Of a stretch of DNA of 14,685 nt, positions 7,868 through 14,685 are shown piece by piece. The notes under the pieces were generated by a model. It did not search any database. It worked only from the letters and a program-made list of their open reading frames with translations, and had not been told where the DNA came from. Made by a program: the position numbers and the translations under genes. Source of the stretch: UBA12078 sp964556955 (GTDB taxonomy: Bacteria; Patescibacteriota; Dojkabacteria; SC72). Position 1 is the first letter of the stretch, and each line of letters starts with the position of its first letter. The stretch covers positions 1-14,685 of the forward strand of contig CAZKXP010000016.1 of NCBI GenBank assembly GCA_964556955.1, written 5' to 3'.

Positions 7868-8392
7868 TTATAACTCAGGGATGTCTCCGTCGTCACCAAA
7901 AGCAAAATCTTCCGAAGTAGTATCATCTTCTTCATCGAGTTGCTCTAATGCTTTGGATAGTTCATCATCTCCTAATGCCTGTACCTTTTGGGGAGAGTCT
8001 TCACCATCTCCATCACCATCGTCTGGGAAGATAACATCGAGGCCGCCATCATCATCTGCAGCAGTAGGATCAATACCACCATCATCCACAGCATCATCTG
8101 CCCCCATTAGGATAATATTGGGTTGTTCACTATCTATACTTACATACTCTTCCTCTTCTTCGTCACCTTTTGATTTTTGAGGTAACTTCTTCTTCAACTC
8201 TTCAAGCAGCTGTTCTGCTTCTTCTCCAAACTTTTCTACAACATTGATTACTCTCATTGGTTCGCTACACTCGGGACAAAGCTTTATCTCTTGTTCTTCT
8301 TCGCCACAGTGAGGACACGATAGGAAAATCACATGGACACTTTTCCTAGGGGTAACCAACTGATCTTTGCTTGTCTTCTTTGTATCCGACAT
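7868..8392 (-). CDS. Acidic zinc-ribbon protein of unknown function
   Basis: I do not recognise this gene. The 174-residue protein has a basic N-terminus (1-18) and a four-cysteine zinc ribbon (CPHC at 26-29 and CPEC at 39-42). A charged helical segment (52-72, FGEEAEQLLEELKKKL) follows, then a long tail from about 75 that is very rich in Asp, Glu and Gly and probably disordered. There is no signal peptide or membrane segment. It is the first gene after a clear promoter and lies directly ahead of the glycosyltransferases, with six bases to the next ATG. The ribbon could bind nucleic acid or protein; a zinc-ribbon head with an acidic tail is compatible with a regulator or chaperone, but nothing in the sequence settles this. 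The leader from the predicted start site is about 22 bases with no clear Shine-Dalgarno. Confidence 0.8.
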   Translation of the reverse strand: MSDTKKTSKDQLVTPRKSVHVIFLSCPHCGEEEQEIKLCPECSEPMRVINVVEKFGEEAEQLLEELKKKLPQKSKGDEEEEEYVSIDSEQPNIILMGADDAVDDGGIDPTAADDDGGLDVIFPDDGDGDGEDSPQKVQALGDDELSKALEQLDEEDDTTSEDFAFGDDGDIPEL

Positions 8393-8421
8393 TAGAATGG
8401 TAAATCAACTTTGATACTATG

Positions 8422-8451
8422 AATATAATGGTTTATGGCACAAAGTGTCAA
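8422..8451 (-). promoter_or_regulatory. Sigma70-type promoter of the glycan/recO operon
   Basis: On the reverse strand a perfect -35 TTGACA (8446-8451) and a good -10 TATATT (8422-8427) are 18 bases apart (17 if TTATAT at 8423-8428 is used). Initiation would be near 8415, giving a leader of about 22 bases before the ATG at 8392. It is the best promoter match in the window, and the following six genes have gaps of six bases or less, so they are likely one transcript. Confidence 0.7.
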
Positions 8452-8460
8452 TAAACCCAT
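8428..8460. promoter_or_regulatory. Imperfect inverted repeat overlapping the operon promoter
   Basis: The arms ATGGTTTAT (8428-8436) and ATAAACCCAT (8451-8460) are complementary apart from one bulged base, and the loop contains a second small dyad, CAC/GTG (8439-8441 and 8445-8447). The repeat covers the -35 element and the whole spacer of the promoter. It could be an operator for a dimeric regulator. As RNA it could form a hairpin just after the secA stop, but no T-run follows, so an intrinsic terminator is less likely. Confidence 0.4.
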
Positions 8461-8471
8461 AGAGACAGATT

Positions 8472-10739
8472 TTAGTCATATTTTGGATAGCAGCACTTCT
8501 TGTATTTTTTGCCACTACCACAAGGGCAGGGGTCATTTCGTCCAACTTTTTTGCTCTTTGTTATAGTTTTTTGCCTCTCTGTTTTACCTGGTCTTTTGTC
8601 CTCTTGTTGATTGGTTTGTACGGGTGCTTGTTCTTGTTTTGCAACCAATCTTACCCTGAAGAATCTGGTAACCACAGATTCATCTATCTTCTGGAACATA
8701 TCATCAAACATCTGAAAACCTTCATTTTTGTACTCTACCAAAGGATCTCTTTGTGCTAGATTTCTGAGAGAGATACCTTCTCTTAAATCCGCCATTGTAT
8801 CTAGATGTTCCATCCAGAACCTGTCATATGCCTCAAGTATCAAAACCTTGGAGAGCGCTTTCATTGGTGCCACCCCTATCGCATACATATGCACAATCAT
8901 CGCCATCAATACTACCCTCTTGAGACATGCAATCCTCTCTATCTTGGTCATCTTGTCCAAAGCCCTGAACATCTCTACCTGATCTTTGTAATTCAACTGC
9001 TTTATTATCACATCCAGAATCTCATCTGTAAGAAGGTTTTTGATTTGTATATATAGCTTTCTCTCCTCCACATTATCTATATCCCCATCGTCTTGCATCT
9101 GCGAGGCGAAAAGATAGTCTATGTATTCAAGTTCTTTCTTGAGTATCCACTTTTCCAATGGAGAATATTTGTAATTAAAGCTATCTAACTCCGGCACTAT
9201 CCAACTTTCCTCTCTTGCAAAAGAGAAACCATCCAATTGATCTTGGATATTTTCTACATCAATTGTCTTAGAAACATCAATATCAAATTTCAATGTCTTC
9301 GGAGATACTTCAAACTTCTCTGTATTGTCCGCTTGCAATACCTTCCTCCTAATTGTATATATTATCTCCCTTTGCTGATTTAACACATCATCATATTCAA
9401 CTAGATGTTTTCGGATATCATAGTTGTAGGCCTCGACCTTCTTCTGAGCATTTTCAATTGTTTTACCCAAGATCCCCACCTCTATCGGAGTTTCATCATC
9501 CAGACCGATCTGTGTCATCACCAACTGCATTCGGTTTCCACCAAACAACCTCATGAGCTCATCTTCAAAAGACACAAAGAACCTAGATTCTCCAGGATCT
9601 CCCTGTCTTCCAGATCTTCCTCTGAGCTGGTTATCTATTCTTCTAGATTCATGCCTTTCAGAACCGATCACATATAATCCACCAACCTCTTTAACACCTT
9701 CTGCAAGTGCAATATCTGTACCTCTACCAGCCATATTTGTAGCGATGGTAACAGCTCCTTTCTGACCCGCTTGAGATACGATATGGGCTTCTCTTTCATG
9801 TTGCTTGGCATTCAAAACATTGTGCTTAATCCCCTCTCTTGAAAGCATCTCTGACAGTATCTCAGATTTCTCTACTGAGGTAGTACCTACAAGTATGGGT
9901 TGTCCCTTCGCGTTATGCTCCTTAATATCCTCGACTATGGCCCTAAACTTACCTTCTTGGCTTCGATACACTAAGTCTGTTTTGTCATCTCTAACTATTG
10001 GTTTGTTAGAAGGTACGACAATGGTATCCAACTTGTAAATAGATGCAAACTCTTCGGCCTCTGTTAATGCCGTACCTGTCATCCCTGAGAGATATTTGTA
10101 GAGTCTAAAGAAGTTTTGAAGGGTTATTGTCGCCATTGTCTTTGATTCTCGCTTAACCTCTACCCCTTCTTTAGCTTCAATTGCTTGATGCAAACCTTCA
10201 CTGTATCTCCTACCCTCCATTGCACGACCTGTAAATTCATCAACTATGAGGATTTCACCATTCCTAATCATATATTCATCATCTAATTGGTAAAGCTCTT
10301 TCGCCTTGAGTGCATTGTCCAAATGGTATGCCAGCTGTGCATCTTCATACACATTCTTTACACCTAGGAGCCTTTCCACTTGATCTATACCTTCATCTGT
10401 CAGGGAGACGGATTTGGTTTTCTCATCCACCACATAGTGTTTTTCTGGACTTAATTGATTGGCTAAAGAAGCAAATCTTTTGTAAAGATCATTTGCTGCT
10501 TGAGCACTTGTAGATATGATCAAGGGGGTTCGAGCTTCATCTATCAATATGGAGTCTGCTTCATCTACTATTACAAAATACCTAGGTCCTTGTACTCTCT
10601 CTTCTAGGGTTCGAGCCATATTGTCTCGAAGGTAATCAAAACCAAACTCATTGTTAGTACCATATACCACATCACAAGCGTAGGCTTCTTGCTTAGTACA
10701 TTCTATGAGATTTGCACCAGTCATATGATCATATTTCAA
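8472..10739 (-). CDS. secA: SecA preprotein translocase ATPase, C-terminal portion (after frameshift)
   Basis: SecA drives secretory proteins through SecYEG using ATP. This part holds the rest of nucleotide-binding domain 1 from EAYACDVVYGTNN onward and the DEAD motif VDEAD (58-62, then SILIDEART). The preprotein-crosslinking region follows, then domain 2 with NMAGRGTDIAL and QLRGRSGRQGDPGESRFF, the helical scaffold and wing, and a C-terminal SEC-C zinc motif CPCGSGKKYKKCC (C738, C740, C749, C750), which binds SecB or ribosomes in other bacteria. The frame is open back to 10772 and has no natural SecA start; TTG at 10739 is only the first start-like codon. It continues the gene fragment at 10748-11389 one frame away. 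Joined with a single -1 shift, SecA would be 972 residues, slightly above the usual 830-900. Confidence 0.93.
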   Translation of the reverse strand: MKYDHMTGANLIECTKQEAYACDVVYGTNNEFGFDYLRDNMARTLEERVQGPRYFVIVDEADSILIDEARTPLIISTSAQAANDLYKRFASLANQLSPEKHYVVDEKTKSVSLTDEGIDQVERLLGVKNVYEDAQLAYHLDNALKAKELYQLDDEYMIRNGEILIVDEFTGRAMEGRRYSEGLHQAIEAKEGVEVKRESKTMATITLQNFFRLYKYLSGMTGTALTEAEEFASIYKLDTIVVPSNKPIVRDDKTDLVYRSQEGKFRAIVEDIKEHNAKGQPILVGTTSVEKSEILSEMLSREGIKHNVLNAKQHEREAHIVSQAGQKGAVTIATNMAGRGTDIALAEGVKEVGGLYVIGSERHESRRIDNQLRGRSGRQGDPGESRFFVSFEDELMRLFGGNRMQLVMTQIGLDDETPIEVGILGKTIENAQKKVEAYNYDIRKHLVEYDDVLNQQREIIYTIRRKVLQADNTEKFEVSPKTLKFDIDVSKTIDVENIQDQLDGFSFAREESWIVPELDSFNYKYSPLEKWILKKELEYIDYLFASQMQDDGDIDNVEERKLYIQIKNLLTDEILDVIIKQLNYKDQVEMFRALDKMTKIERIACLKRVVLMAMIVHMYAIGVAPMKALSKVLILEAYDRFWMEHLDTMADLREGISLRNLAQRDPLVEYKNEGFQMFDDMFQKIDESVVTRFFRVRLVAKQEQAPVQTNQQEDKRPGKTERQKTITKSKKVGRNDPCPCGSGKKYKKCCYPKYD

Positions 10740-10747
10740 TCTTCCTG

Positions 10748-11389
10748 CTAGTTTTGCTTTCTCATTCTTTCCTTAATCAATGCCTTTGCCTCATCACCTT
10801 TGAATTTCAAAACCTCTTCATCTGTGGCAAAACGGTACTGTTTACCAGAGTTAATAGCTCCGACTTTAATCCCCAAAGCGTTTAGAATATGCCCATTCCA
10901 TTCAGCATCTCTTCGCGCAAGATAGTCGTTTACTGTTACCAAGTGAGCGCCTCTACCTGTTAGTGAGTAAAGATACAAGGGAAGATTCGCAGCAAGGGTT
11001 TTACCCTCACCTGTGAACAGCTCTGCTACCTTGTTATCAAACAAGACATATCCCGCAGTCATTTGTACATCAAAGTGTCTATGGTTGGCAACTCTCTTTG
11101 ACGCTTCTCTTACAGTAGCAAAAGCTTCGGGTAATATGTCATACAACTGCTTCTTCTCTTCTGCAAGTTTTCTTTCTAGTTCCTCTGCTTTCAGGGTCTC
11201 AAACTCTGCTCTTGCTGTTTTTAAGTCTACATTTAATCGTTTTCTAAACTCTTCTGTTTTCTTTTTTAATGCTTCATCAGAGAGTTTCGCAAATTTCTTT
11301 TCATAGCTGTTAATCTCTTCAACTAAGGGCTGGATCTTCTTTAACTGTTTTTCATTTGAATCAAATAGATTGGTTAGGAATTTGAACAT
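10748..11389 (-). CDS. secA: SecA preprotein translocase ATPase, N-terminal portion (ends at frameshift)
   Basis: This is the true SecA N-terminus. It has an amphipathic start, a long charged helix region, RHFDVQM (104-110), the Walker A motif TGEGKT (126-131) and motif Ia VTVNDYLARRDAEW (151-164). The frame then stops at TAG (10748-10750) in the middle of nucleotide-binding domain 1, while homology resumes in the -1 frame. Because the second frame has a TAA at 10773-10775, the shift must lie in 10751-10772, a purine tract containing AAAG and AAAA runs. A lost base in the assembly or a recent mutation is the simplest cause. Half a nucleotide-binding domain alone could not work, so an intact or recoded SecA is expected in a living cell. 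The ATG lies six bases after a TATAAT box. Confidence 0.93.
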   Translation of the reverse strand: MFKFLTNLFDSNEKQLKKIQPLVEEINSYEKKFAKLSDEALKKKTEEFRKRLNVDLKTARAEFETLKAEELERKLAEEKKQLYDILPEAFATVREASKRVANHRHFDVQMTAGYVLFDNKVAELFTGEGKTLAANLPLYLYSLTGRGAHLVTVNDYLARRDAEWNGHILNALGIKVGAINSGKQYRFATDEEVLKFKGDEAKALIKERMRKQN

Positions 11390-11395
11390 ATTCTG

Positions 11396-11424
11396 ATTAT
11401 ATCATTAATTTATGCCTCTGTTCA
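11396..11424 (-). promoter_or_regulatory. secA promoter, apparently giving a leaderless mRNA
   Basis: On the reverse strand a perfect TATAAT (11396-11401) follows TGAACA (11419-11424, four of six -35 bases) with a 17-base spacer. Only six bases separate the -10 box from the secA ATG, so transcription should begin at or next to the A of the start codon. No Shine-Dalgarno is present, consistent with leaderless translation. Confidence 0.55.
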
Positions 11425-11446
11425 GATATTTTTCATTTTTGAAGTG

Positions 11447-11452
11447 TATCTT
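11447..11452 (+). promoter_or_regulatory. Possible -10 box of the M23 peptidase gene
   Basis: TATCTT lies exactly six bases before the ATG at 11459, mirroring the secA arrangement on the opposite strand. No good -35 element is found at normal spacing (TTCAGA at 11421-11426 is 20 bases away), so this is weak on its own. Confidence 0.3.
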
Positions 11453-11458
11453 AGTAGT

Positions 11459-12952
11459 ATGACGAAATATATCATCATACTACTTTTAACAATATGGTTC
11501 ACCTTCTTAATTCCACCCAAAGTGTATGCTGATGTGGTATTGATATCTCCCATCAATACTATGGTTGAGACTTCAACAAGAGAGATACTTTTTGAATGGG
11601 AGAAGGTAAAGGATGATAGAGAGTATGTATATCAACTGGAAGTTGGTCCTAGCGCACTGAGTACTGACTCTTGGATGGCAAGAATTGGTATGGGTAATCT
11701 TACTGATACTTCATATCTTTACAAGGTCCCCATAGATTGGGGTAACGATATTATGTGGTGGGTTAAATATTGTTTACCAGTAGAGGGTTGTAACAAAACA
11801 TATTCTTCTACCATATCTTCTTTTTCTCTTTCTACTCCCACAGTAGTAGTAGAAGAGGTAAAGGAAGTAGAACCAGTTGTAACAGTAATTGAGAGAAAGT
11901 ATGTGACAGAACCAGTTGAATATACCGAGGAAGCATTTACCTGGAAAGTGGGTACTCAAGGAACAGTATTGGGAGTCTCAGATGTTGCTGAATGTAATTT
12001 TAAATATGTCACAACCAAGAAGAAAGCTTCTTTAGTGTCTTGTAATATCCCATCTCCTGTTTTTTCAGAGAAGTACATCTATGCAGATGACAATGCATGG
12101 AGAATATATGCGAAAAGCTCGTTCACATACCACCTTGTTGCGCAAATTGATCTGTACAGGTGTAAGAGAACAATAAATCCGAAAACATGGTTCAGTTGTA
12201 CAGAGGAGTTTGCAGGATCCAAATATGTAGATATATATCCTGGGATATGGGTTAAGTTGCATAATGTTGATGGGGATATCCAATTTCAAAAGTATTCGAA
12301 CGAAGGGAAGAAATTCTACTTCACAAGCAAATCATTCTCAAATACCCAAAATGCACGGGCTATTGTTGAGTACAGGATAGTGGAAGATCAATATGATCTT
12401 AATTTTAATCAAAGCTATCCGTTTGATATTACAGAGGTCAGAGGGTATGTATCAGAATACAAGCCTTTTGGTTTTCCTTTAAGTAAGTATATTGGTGTTA
12501 CTCAATGGCATGGATTTACTGATTTTCAGAGCCCACATACGGGGATTGATTTTGGCAGTACCAAGGAACAGGTTATAGCTGTATCAGACGGACAGGTAGT
12601 CACAAAAGGCTGGGACAACTTTAATGGTGAGTGTATGTCTGGTGGTAACTACCTAGTTATTAAGCAATCTAATGGTATGTATACTGCATATTTCCATCTC
12701 CAAGAGTCATATGTAAATATGGGGAATTTTGTTAGCAAAGGAACGGTCGTTGGTGTTTCGGGTAATACTGGAAGTTGGAACTGTCAGCCTTTGAGATATC
12801 ATCTGCATTTTGAAACTCGAAAACAGAGAAGTCAGGATACTCATGTAAATCCTGTTGAATATATCAATGTTGATTGGAGTAAGGTTTTAACATTGGGAGC
12901 TAGTAGTATCCCAGGAAGGTTGAGTGGTGAGAATCCTCATCCAAGTTATTAA
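11459..12952 (+). CDS. Secreted M23-family (LytM/lysostaphin-type) metallopeptidase
   Basis: M23 enzymes are zinc endopeptidases that cut peptidoglycan cross-links, or degenerate versions that activate amidases. Counting from the ATG at 11459 (497 residues), a signal peptide (1-24, ending VYA) is followed by a beta-rich domain that resembles a fibronectin-like fold (about 27-125). Next comes a Val/Glu-rich linker (128-158) and a long cysteine-containing middle region (160-330) that I do not recognise. The peptidase domain spans 350-470. Zinc ligands are intact: H360 and D364 in PHTGIDFG and H450 in the HLHFET motif (H448, H450), with H413 in AYFHL as the other catalytic histidine, so activity is likely. 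A GTG at 11444 in the same frame would add five residues; the ATG gives a better signal peptide. It is divergent from secA, which would export it. Confidence 0.88.
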   Translation: MTKYIIILLLTIWFTFLIPPKVYADVVLISPINTMVETSTREILFEWEKVKDDREYVYQLEVGPSALSTDSWMARIGMGNLTDTSYLYKVPIDWGNDIMWWVKYCLPVEGCNKTYSSTISSFSLSTPTVVVEEVKEVEPVVTVIERKYVTEPVEYTEEAFTWKVGTQGTVLGVSDVAECNFKYVTTKKKASLVSCNIPSPVFSEKYIYADDNAWRIYAKSSFTYHLVAQIDLYRCKRTINPKTWFSCTEEFAGSKYVDIYPGIWVKLHNVDGDIQFQKYSNEGKKFYFTSKSFSNTQNARAIVEYRIVEDQYDLNFNQSYPFDITEVRGYVSEYKPFGFPLSKYIGVTQWHGFTDFQSPHTGIDFGSTKEQVIAVSDGQVVTKGWDNFNGECMSGGNYLVIKQSNGMYTAYFHLQESYVNMGNFVSKGTVVGVSGNTGSWNCQPLRYHLHFETRKQRSQDTHVNPVEYINVDWSKVLTLGASSIPGRLSGENPHPSY

Positions 12953-12969
12953 TTTTAATATATATAACT

Positions 12970-13545
12970 ATGGCGATATTTTTTCTTTTAATCAGTCTCC
13001 TTCTTTCTGGGGGTATATATATATCGGTGATACCAAATATTACTAGCCCCGAGCAGGTGATATGGGAGGATATTTCTCATGTTATTTTCGTTAAGGATGG
13101 GAATATTTTTGAGTATGATATTTTTAACAAAGAGAGGAGAAAGATTGGACAGAGGAATCAGAATGAGTTTGTCGGTATAGGAGATGATGGTAATTTAATA
13201 TTATGTGAGATTGAACACTCCATTATTACTTCTACAGAAGAATTTTCTACAGTATTTAGAATCGATGGGAAAGAGTTAAAGTTTTTCCCTACAATTCAAC
13301 CAATATATTTGCATGCAGATATGATATTGGCGAAGACGGCTTTAGATTTTTTAGAACAACACTATTACGAGATACATATTTCGGATGGAAGTATGAGGGA
13401 GGTGCCTAAGCTTGCATATATAGATTCTGGTTTGGGTATATATGGGGATGAGATGGGTAATGTGTATATGCGTTTAGATTTGAGGAGGTTTTTAAGGAGT
13501 ATATATTATGAATTGATTTACAGTAAGGATATGGAGGGGGTATAA
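12970..13545 (+). CDS. Membrane-anchored or secreted protein of unknown function
   Basis: I do not recognise this gene. The 191-residue product begins with a hydrophobic segment (3-21) that could be a signal anchor. The rest is beta-rich, and short repeats such as VKDGNIFEYDIFNKERRKIG (41-60) and ISDGSMREV resemble blades of a beta-propeller in the TolB/DPP4 style, but too few are present to close a propeller. It starts 17 bases after the M23 peptidase gene and is probably co-transcribed; no Shine-Dalgarno is visible. It ends at the edge of the GC-richer stretch at 13546-13595, so its 3' end may have been lost. Confidence 0.6.
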   Translation: MAIFFLLISLLLSGGIYISVIPNITSPEQVIWEDISHVIFVKDGNIFEYDIFNKERRKIGQRNQNEFVGIGDDGNLILCEIEHSIITSTEEFSTVFRIDGKELKFFPTIQPIYLHADMILAKTALDFLEQHYYEIHISDGSMREVPKLAYIDSGLGIYGDEMGNVYMRLDLRRFLRSIYYELIYSKDMEGV

Positions 13546-13595
13546 TGATGGCAAGTAGATCTGGCCACCGAATAGTCACCATGAGGTGCGCGTTC
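13546..13595. other. GC-richer intergenic junction, possible insertion or recombination scar
   Basis: Between two convergent genes in AT-rich DNA lies a short stretch with clearly higher GC, centred on TGGCCACCGAATAGTCACC (13562-13580) and AGGTGCGCG. It contains a CACC-N7-CACC direct repeat and a small CACC-ATGA-GGTG dyad (13577-13588). The wording resembles termini I associate with IS21-family elements, but no transposase remains and I cannot confirm this. The small dyad lacks a T-run and is not a convincing terminator. Confidence 0.25.
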
Positions 13596-14240
13596 TTAGA
13601 CAAGCACTAAGATAGGTACCAGATCGATCTTACAGATGTATTTCCTTTTTATATGTTTCTTAACGATTTCCTTGTATATATCTTTGTCCATATCATCTGA
13701 GAAGCTTTTATGTATACACCCCGTTATTACATCCACCATCTGAATTAAAACATTACTTCTAGAGTCTAAAATCTGCAACTTCAACGATGATTTTGGGAGG
13801 AGATTCTTCCTTAAGTAGCTTTTTAGTATTCTCTTATGTGTTTTATTCATGGAACCATCTATACATATTTCTATCTTCTTACTTTTGGATGGGATATGTT
13901 TGAGTAATTCTAAGAGAAGAGAATTATACTCAAACCAGCTTCTTGCGGTATTATTCTCAAGTCTATGTGATGCTTTATCTGCTATCAATGTAATAATTGA
14001 GAAATGATTTCTATCAACTTTTTTCAAAAATTCTACTCTTTCGCTACGATTCAATTTGTTAAATTTCAATTCGTAATAATTAGAAACCTTTAGGTTCTTT
14101 TTGAAATCCATAATGGTGTTTATGGTTTGAGTAACAAAAATATCATTTGAGAATATTATGCAGGATATAACGAAATATCTACTCGAACCCTTTTCTATTT
14201 TAAATCCTGGATCCCCAGATTCATCTATGAATATAATCAT
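13596..14240 (-). CDS. DUF3800-family protein
   Basis: The 214-residue protein opens with the family's signature IDESGDPGF (D6, E7, D10), followed by a Y-F-V-I-S strand (22-26). It ends with the conserved LIQMVDVITG (Q167, D170). Other acidic residues at strand-like positions are E57 (ELKF) and D128 (ICIDGS). This spacing fits the RNase H-like fold proposed for the family, with D6, E57, D128 and D170 as a candidate metal site. Family members occur singly near mobile elements and defence genes, and their biochemical role is not established as far as I know. The final residues (KIDLVPILVLV) run into the GC-richer junction, so the C-terminus may be altered. A TACACT box lies six bases before the ATG; no Shine-Dalgarno is seen. 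Confidence 0.8.
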   Translation of the reverse strand: MIIFIDESGDPGFKIEKGSSRYFVISCIIFSNDIFVTQTINTIMDFKKNLKVSNYYELKFNKLNRSERVEFLKKVDRNHFSIITLIADKASHRLENNTARSWFEYNSLLLELLKHIPSKSKKIEICIDGSMNKTHKRILKSYLRKNLLPKSSLKLQILDSRSNVLIQMVDVITGCIHKSFSDDMDKDIYKEIVKKHIKRKYICKIDLVPILVLV

Positions 14241-14300
14241 AGATAAAGTGTAGCAAACAGAAATGAACTAACCGGGGATTTAATAAATATATATTATGAA

Positions 14301-14685
14301 TTACTCATACCTTAATGCATCTATTGGGTTCAATCTAGATGCCCTAGCAGCGGGATAGAGACCGAAGATAATACCGATGAAACTCGAGATACCTACTGCA
14401 AGGAGTACAGAGTCTATGGTTATGACTGCACTAAATTCCAAAAACTTACCTGCTACTATTCCAATTGTATATCCAAATATCATGCCAAGTACTCCCCCTA
14501 TCACAGTAAGCACTACAGCCTCTGTAATAAACTGTATCAAAATATCAGATGTCTTTGCACCCAATGCTTTTCTAAGACCAATCTCTCGGGTTCTTTCAGT
14601 AACAGATACCAACATAATATTCATAATACCGATACCACCAACAAGTAGAGATATGGCAGCAATACCTGCCAAGAAAGATGTTAGC
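14301..14685 (-). CDS. MacB/FtsX-type ABC transporter permease, C-terminal end (cut by window edge)
   Basis: This is the last 128 residues of an ABC permease of the MacB class, which couples a cytoplasmic ATPase to export or mechanotransmission across the membrane. The visible part is the FtsX-like domain. It holds a helix LTSFLAGIAAISLLVGGIGI, the cytoplasmic loop signature TERTREIGLRKALGAK, a second helix pair, and the typical ending YPAARASRLNPIDALRYE. Three membrane helices are clear. The frame remains open to the right edge (first full codon at 14684), so the start, first helix and extracytoplasmic domain are outside the window. A partner ATPase would be expected further to the right. 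No terminator is visible in the 60 bases between this stop and the DUF3800 gene, so read-through into that gene is possible. Confidence 0.92.
   Translation of the reverse strand, partial: LTSFLAGIAAISLLVGGIGIMNIMLVSVTERTREIGLRKALGAKTSDILIQFITEAVVLTVIGGVLGMIFGYTIGIVAGKFLEFSAVITIDSVLLAVGISSFIGIIFGLYPAARASRLNPIDALRYE

Noticed and set aside
7716..8180. Serine/proline-rich open frame opposite the acidic gene
   Set aside because: It is the antisense of Asp/Glu-rich codons, which yields Ser-rich text automatically.
7868..8392. Asp/Gly-rich trinucleotide repeats as a tandem repeat or CRISPR
   Set aside because: The repeats are irregular codon runs inside a coding region; no spaced repeat units exist.
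8428..8460. Intrinsic terminator for secA
   Set aside because: The hairpin is AT-rich in its arms, has a bulge and is not followed by a T-run; it overlaps a promoter instead.
9353..9765. Several open frames opposite secA
   Set aside because: They are shadows of a conserved gene with no homology of their own that I recognise.
1..14685. Alternative genetic code (TGA as glycine)
   Set aside because: No TGA is used as a stop in the called genes, but no conserved gene contains an in-frame TGA either; low TGA use is explained by AT-richness and small sample.

Overview
The window is AT-rich bacterial DNA with short intergenic gaps, many overlapping genes and a single strong operon-like block. The presence of a bacterial Elp3, a long-form-looking NDK, a small zinc-ribbon protein of unknown function and large tail-anchored surface proteins, all packed tightly, suggests a Candidate Phyla Radiation (Patescibacteria) genome, for example Dojkabacteria or a relative. 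This assignment is an inference from gene content. All genes read with the standard code, and no called gene ends in TGA.

Layout. 1-243 (minus): start of nucleoside diphosphate kinase, cut by the left edge. 291-1922 (plus): Elp3, a radical-SAM/GNAT tRNA wobble-uridine modification enzyme. 2046-2117 (minus): tRNA-Lys(CUU) with its own promoter. 2155-8392 (minus): a six-gene unit read from one clear sigma70-type promoter (8422-8451). In transcription order it holds an acidic zinc-ribbon protein, two paralogous GT4 glycosyltransferases, an initiating sugar-phosphate transferase, RecO, and a 719-residue membrane-anchored surface protein. The genes overlap or nearly abut. The unit looks built to start a lipid-linked cell-surface glycan (the transferase loads the first sugar phosphate, the two GT4 enzymes extend it), with recO and a surface protein carried along.

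8472-11389 (minus): secA, the preprotein translocase ATPase, broken by a one-base frameshift localised to 10751-10772. Its promoter is placed so that the transcript would begin at the start codon (leaderless). Divergent from it, 11459-12952 (plus) encodes a secreted M23 metallopeptidase and 12970-13545 (plus) a membrane-anchored protein of unknown function.

The right end holds a DUF3800-family protein (13596-14240, minus) and the C-terminal end of a MacB/FtsX-type ABC transporter permease (minus, cut by the right edge). Between the unknown protein and the DUF3800 gene lies a short, GC-richer stretch (13546-13595) that may be a recombination or insertion scar.

No CRISPR array, rRNA gene or complete insertion sequence is visible. 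Most of the window is cell-envelope biology (secretion, glycan synthesis, wall hydrolysis, surface proteins) with tRNA modification at the left. The best candidates for something unusual are the acidic zinc-ribbon protein heading the glycan operon, the architecture of the surface protein, the dyad inside the operon promoter, and the split secA.
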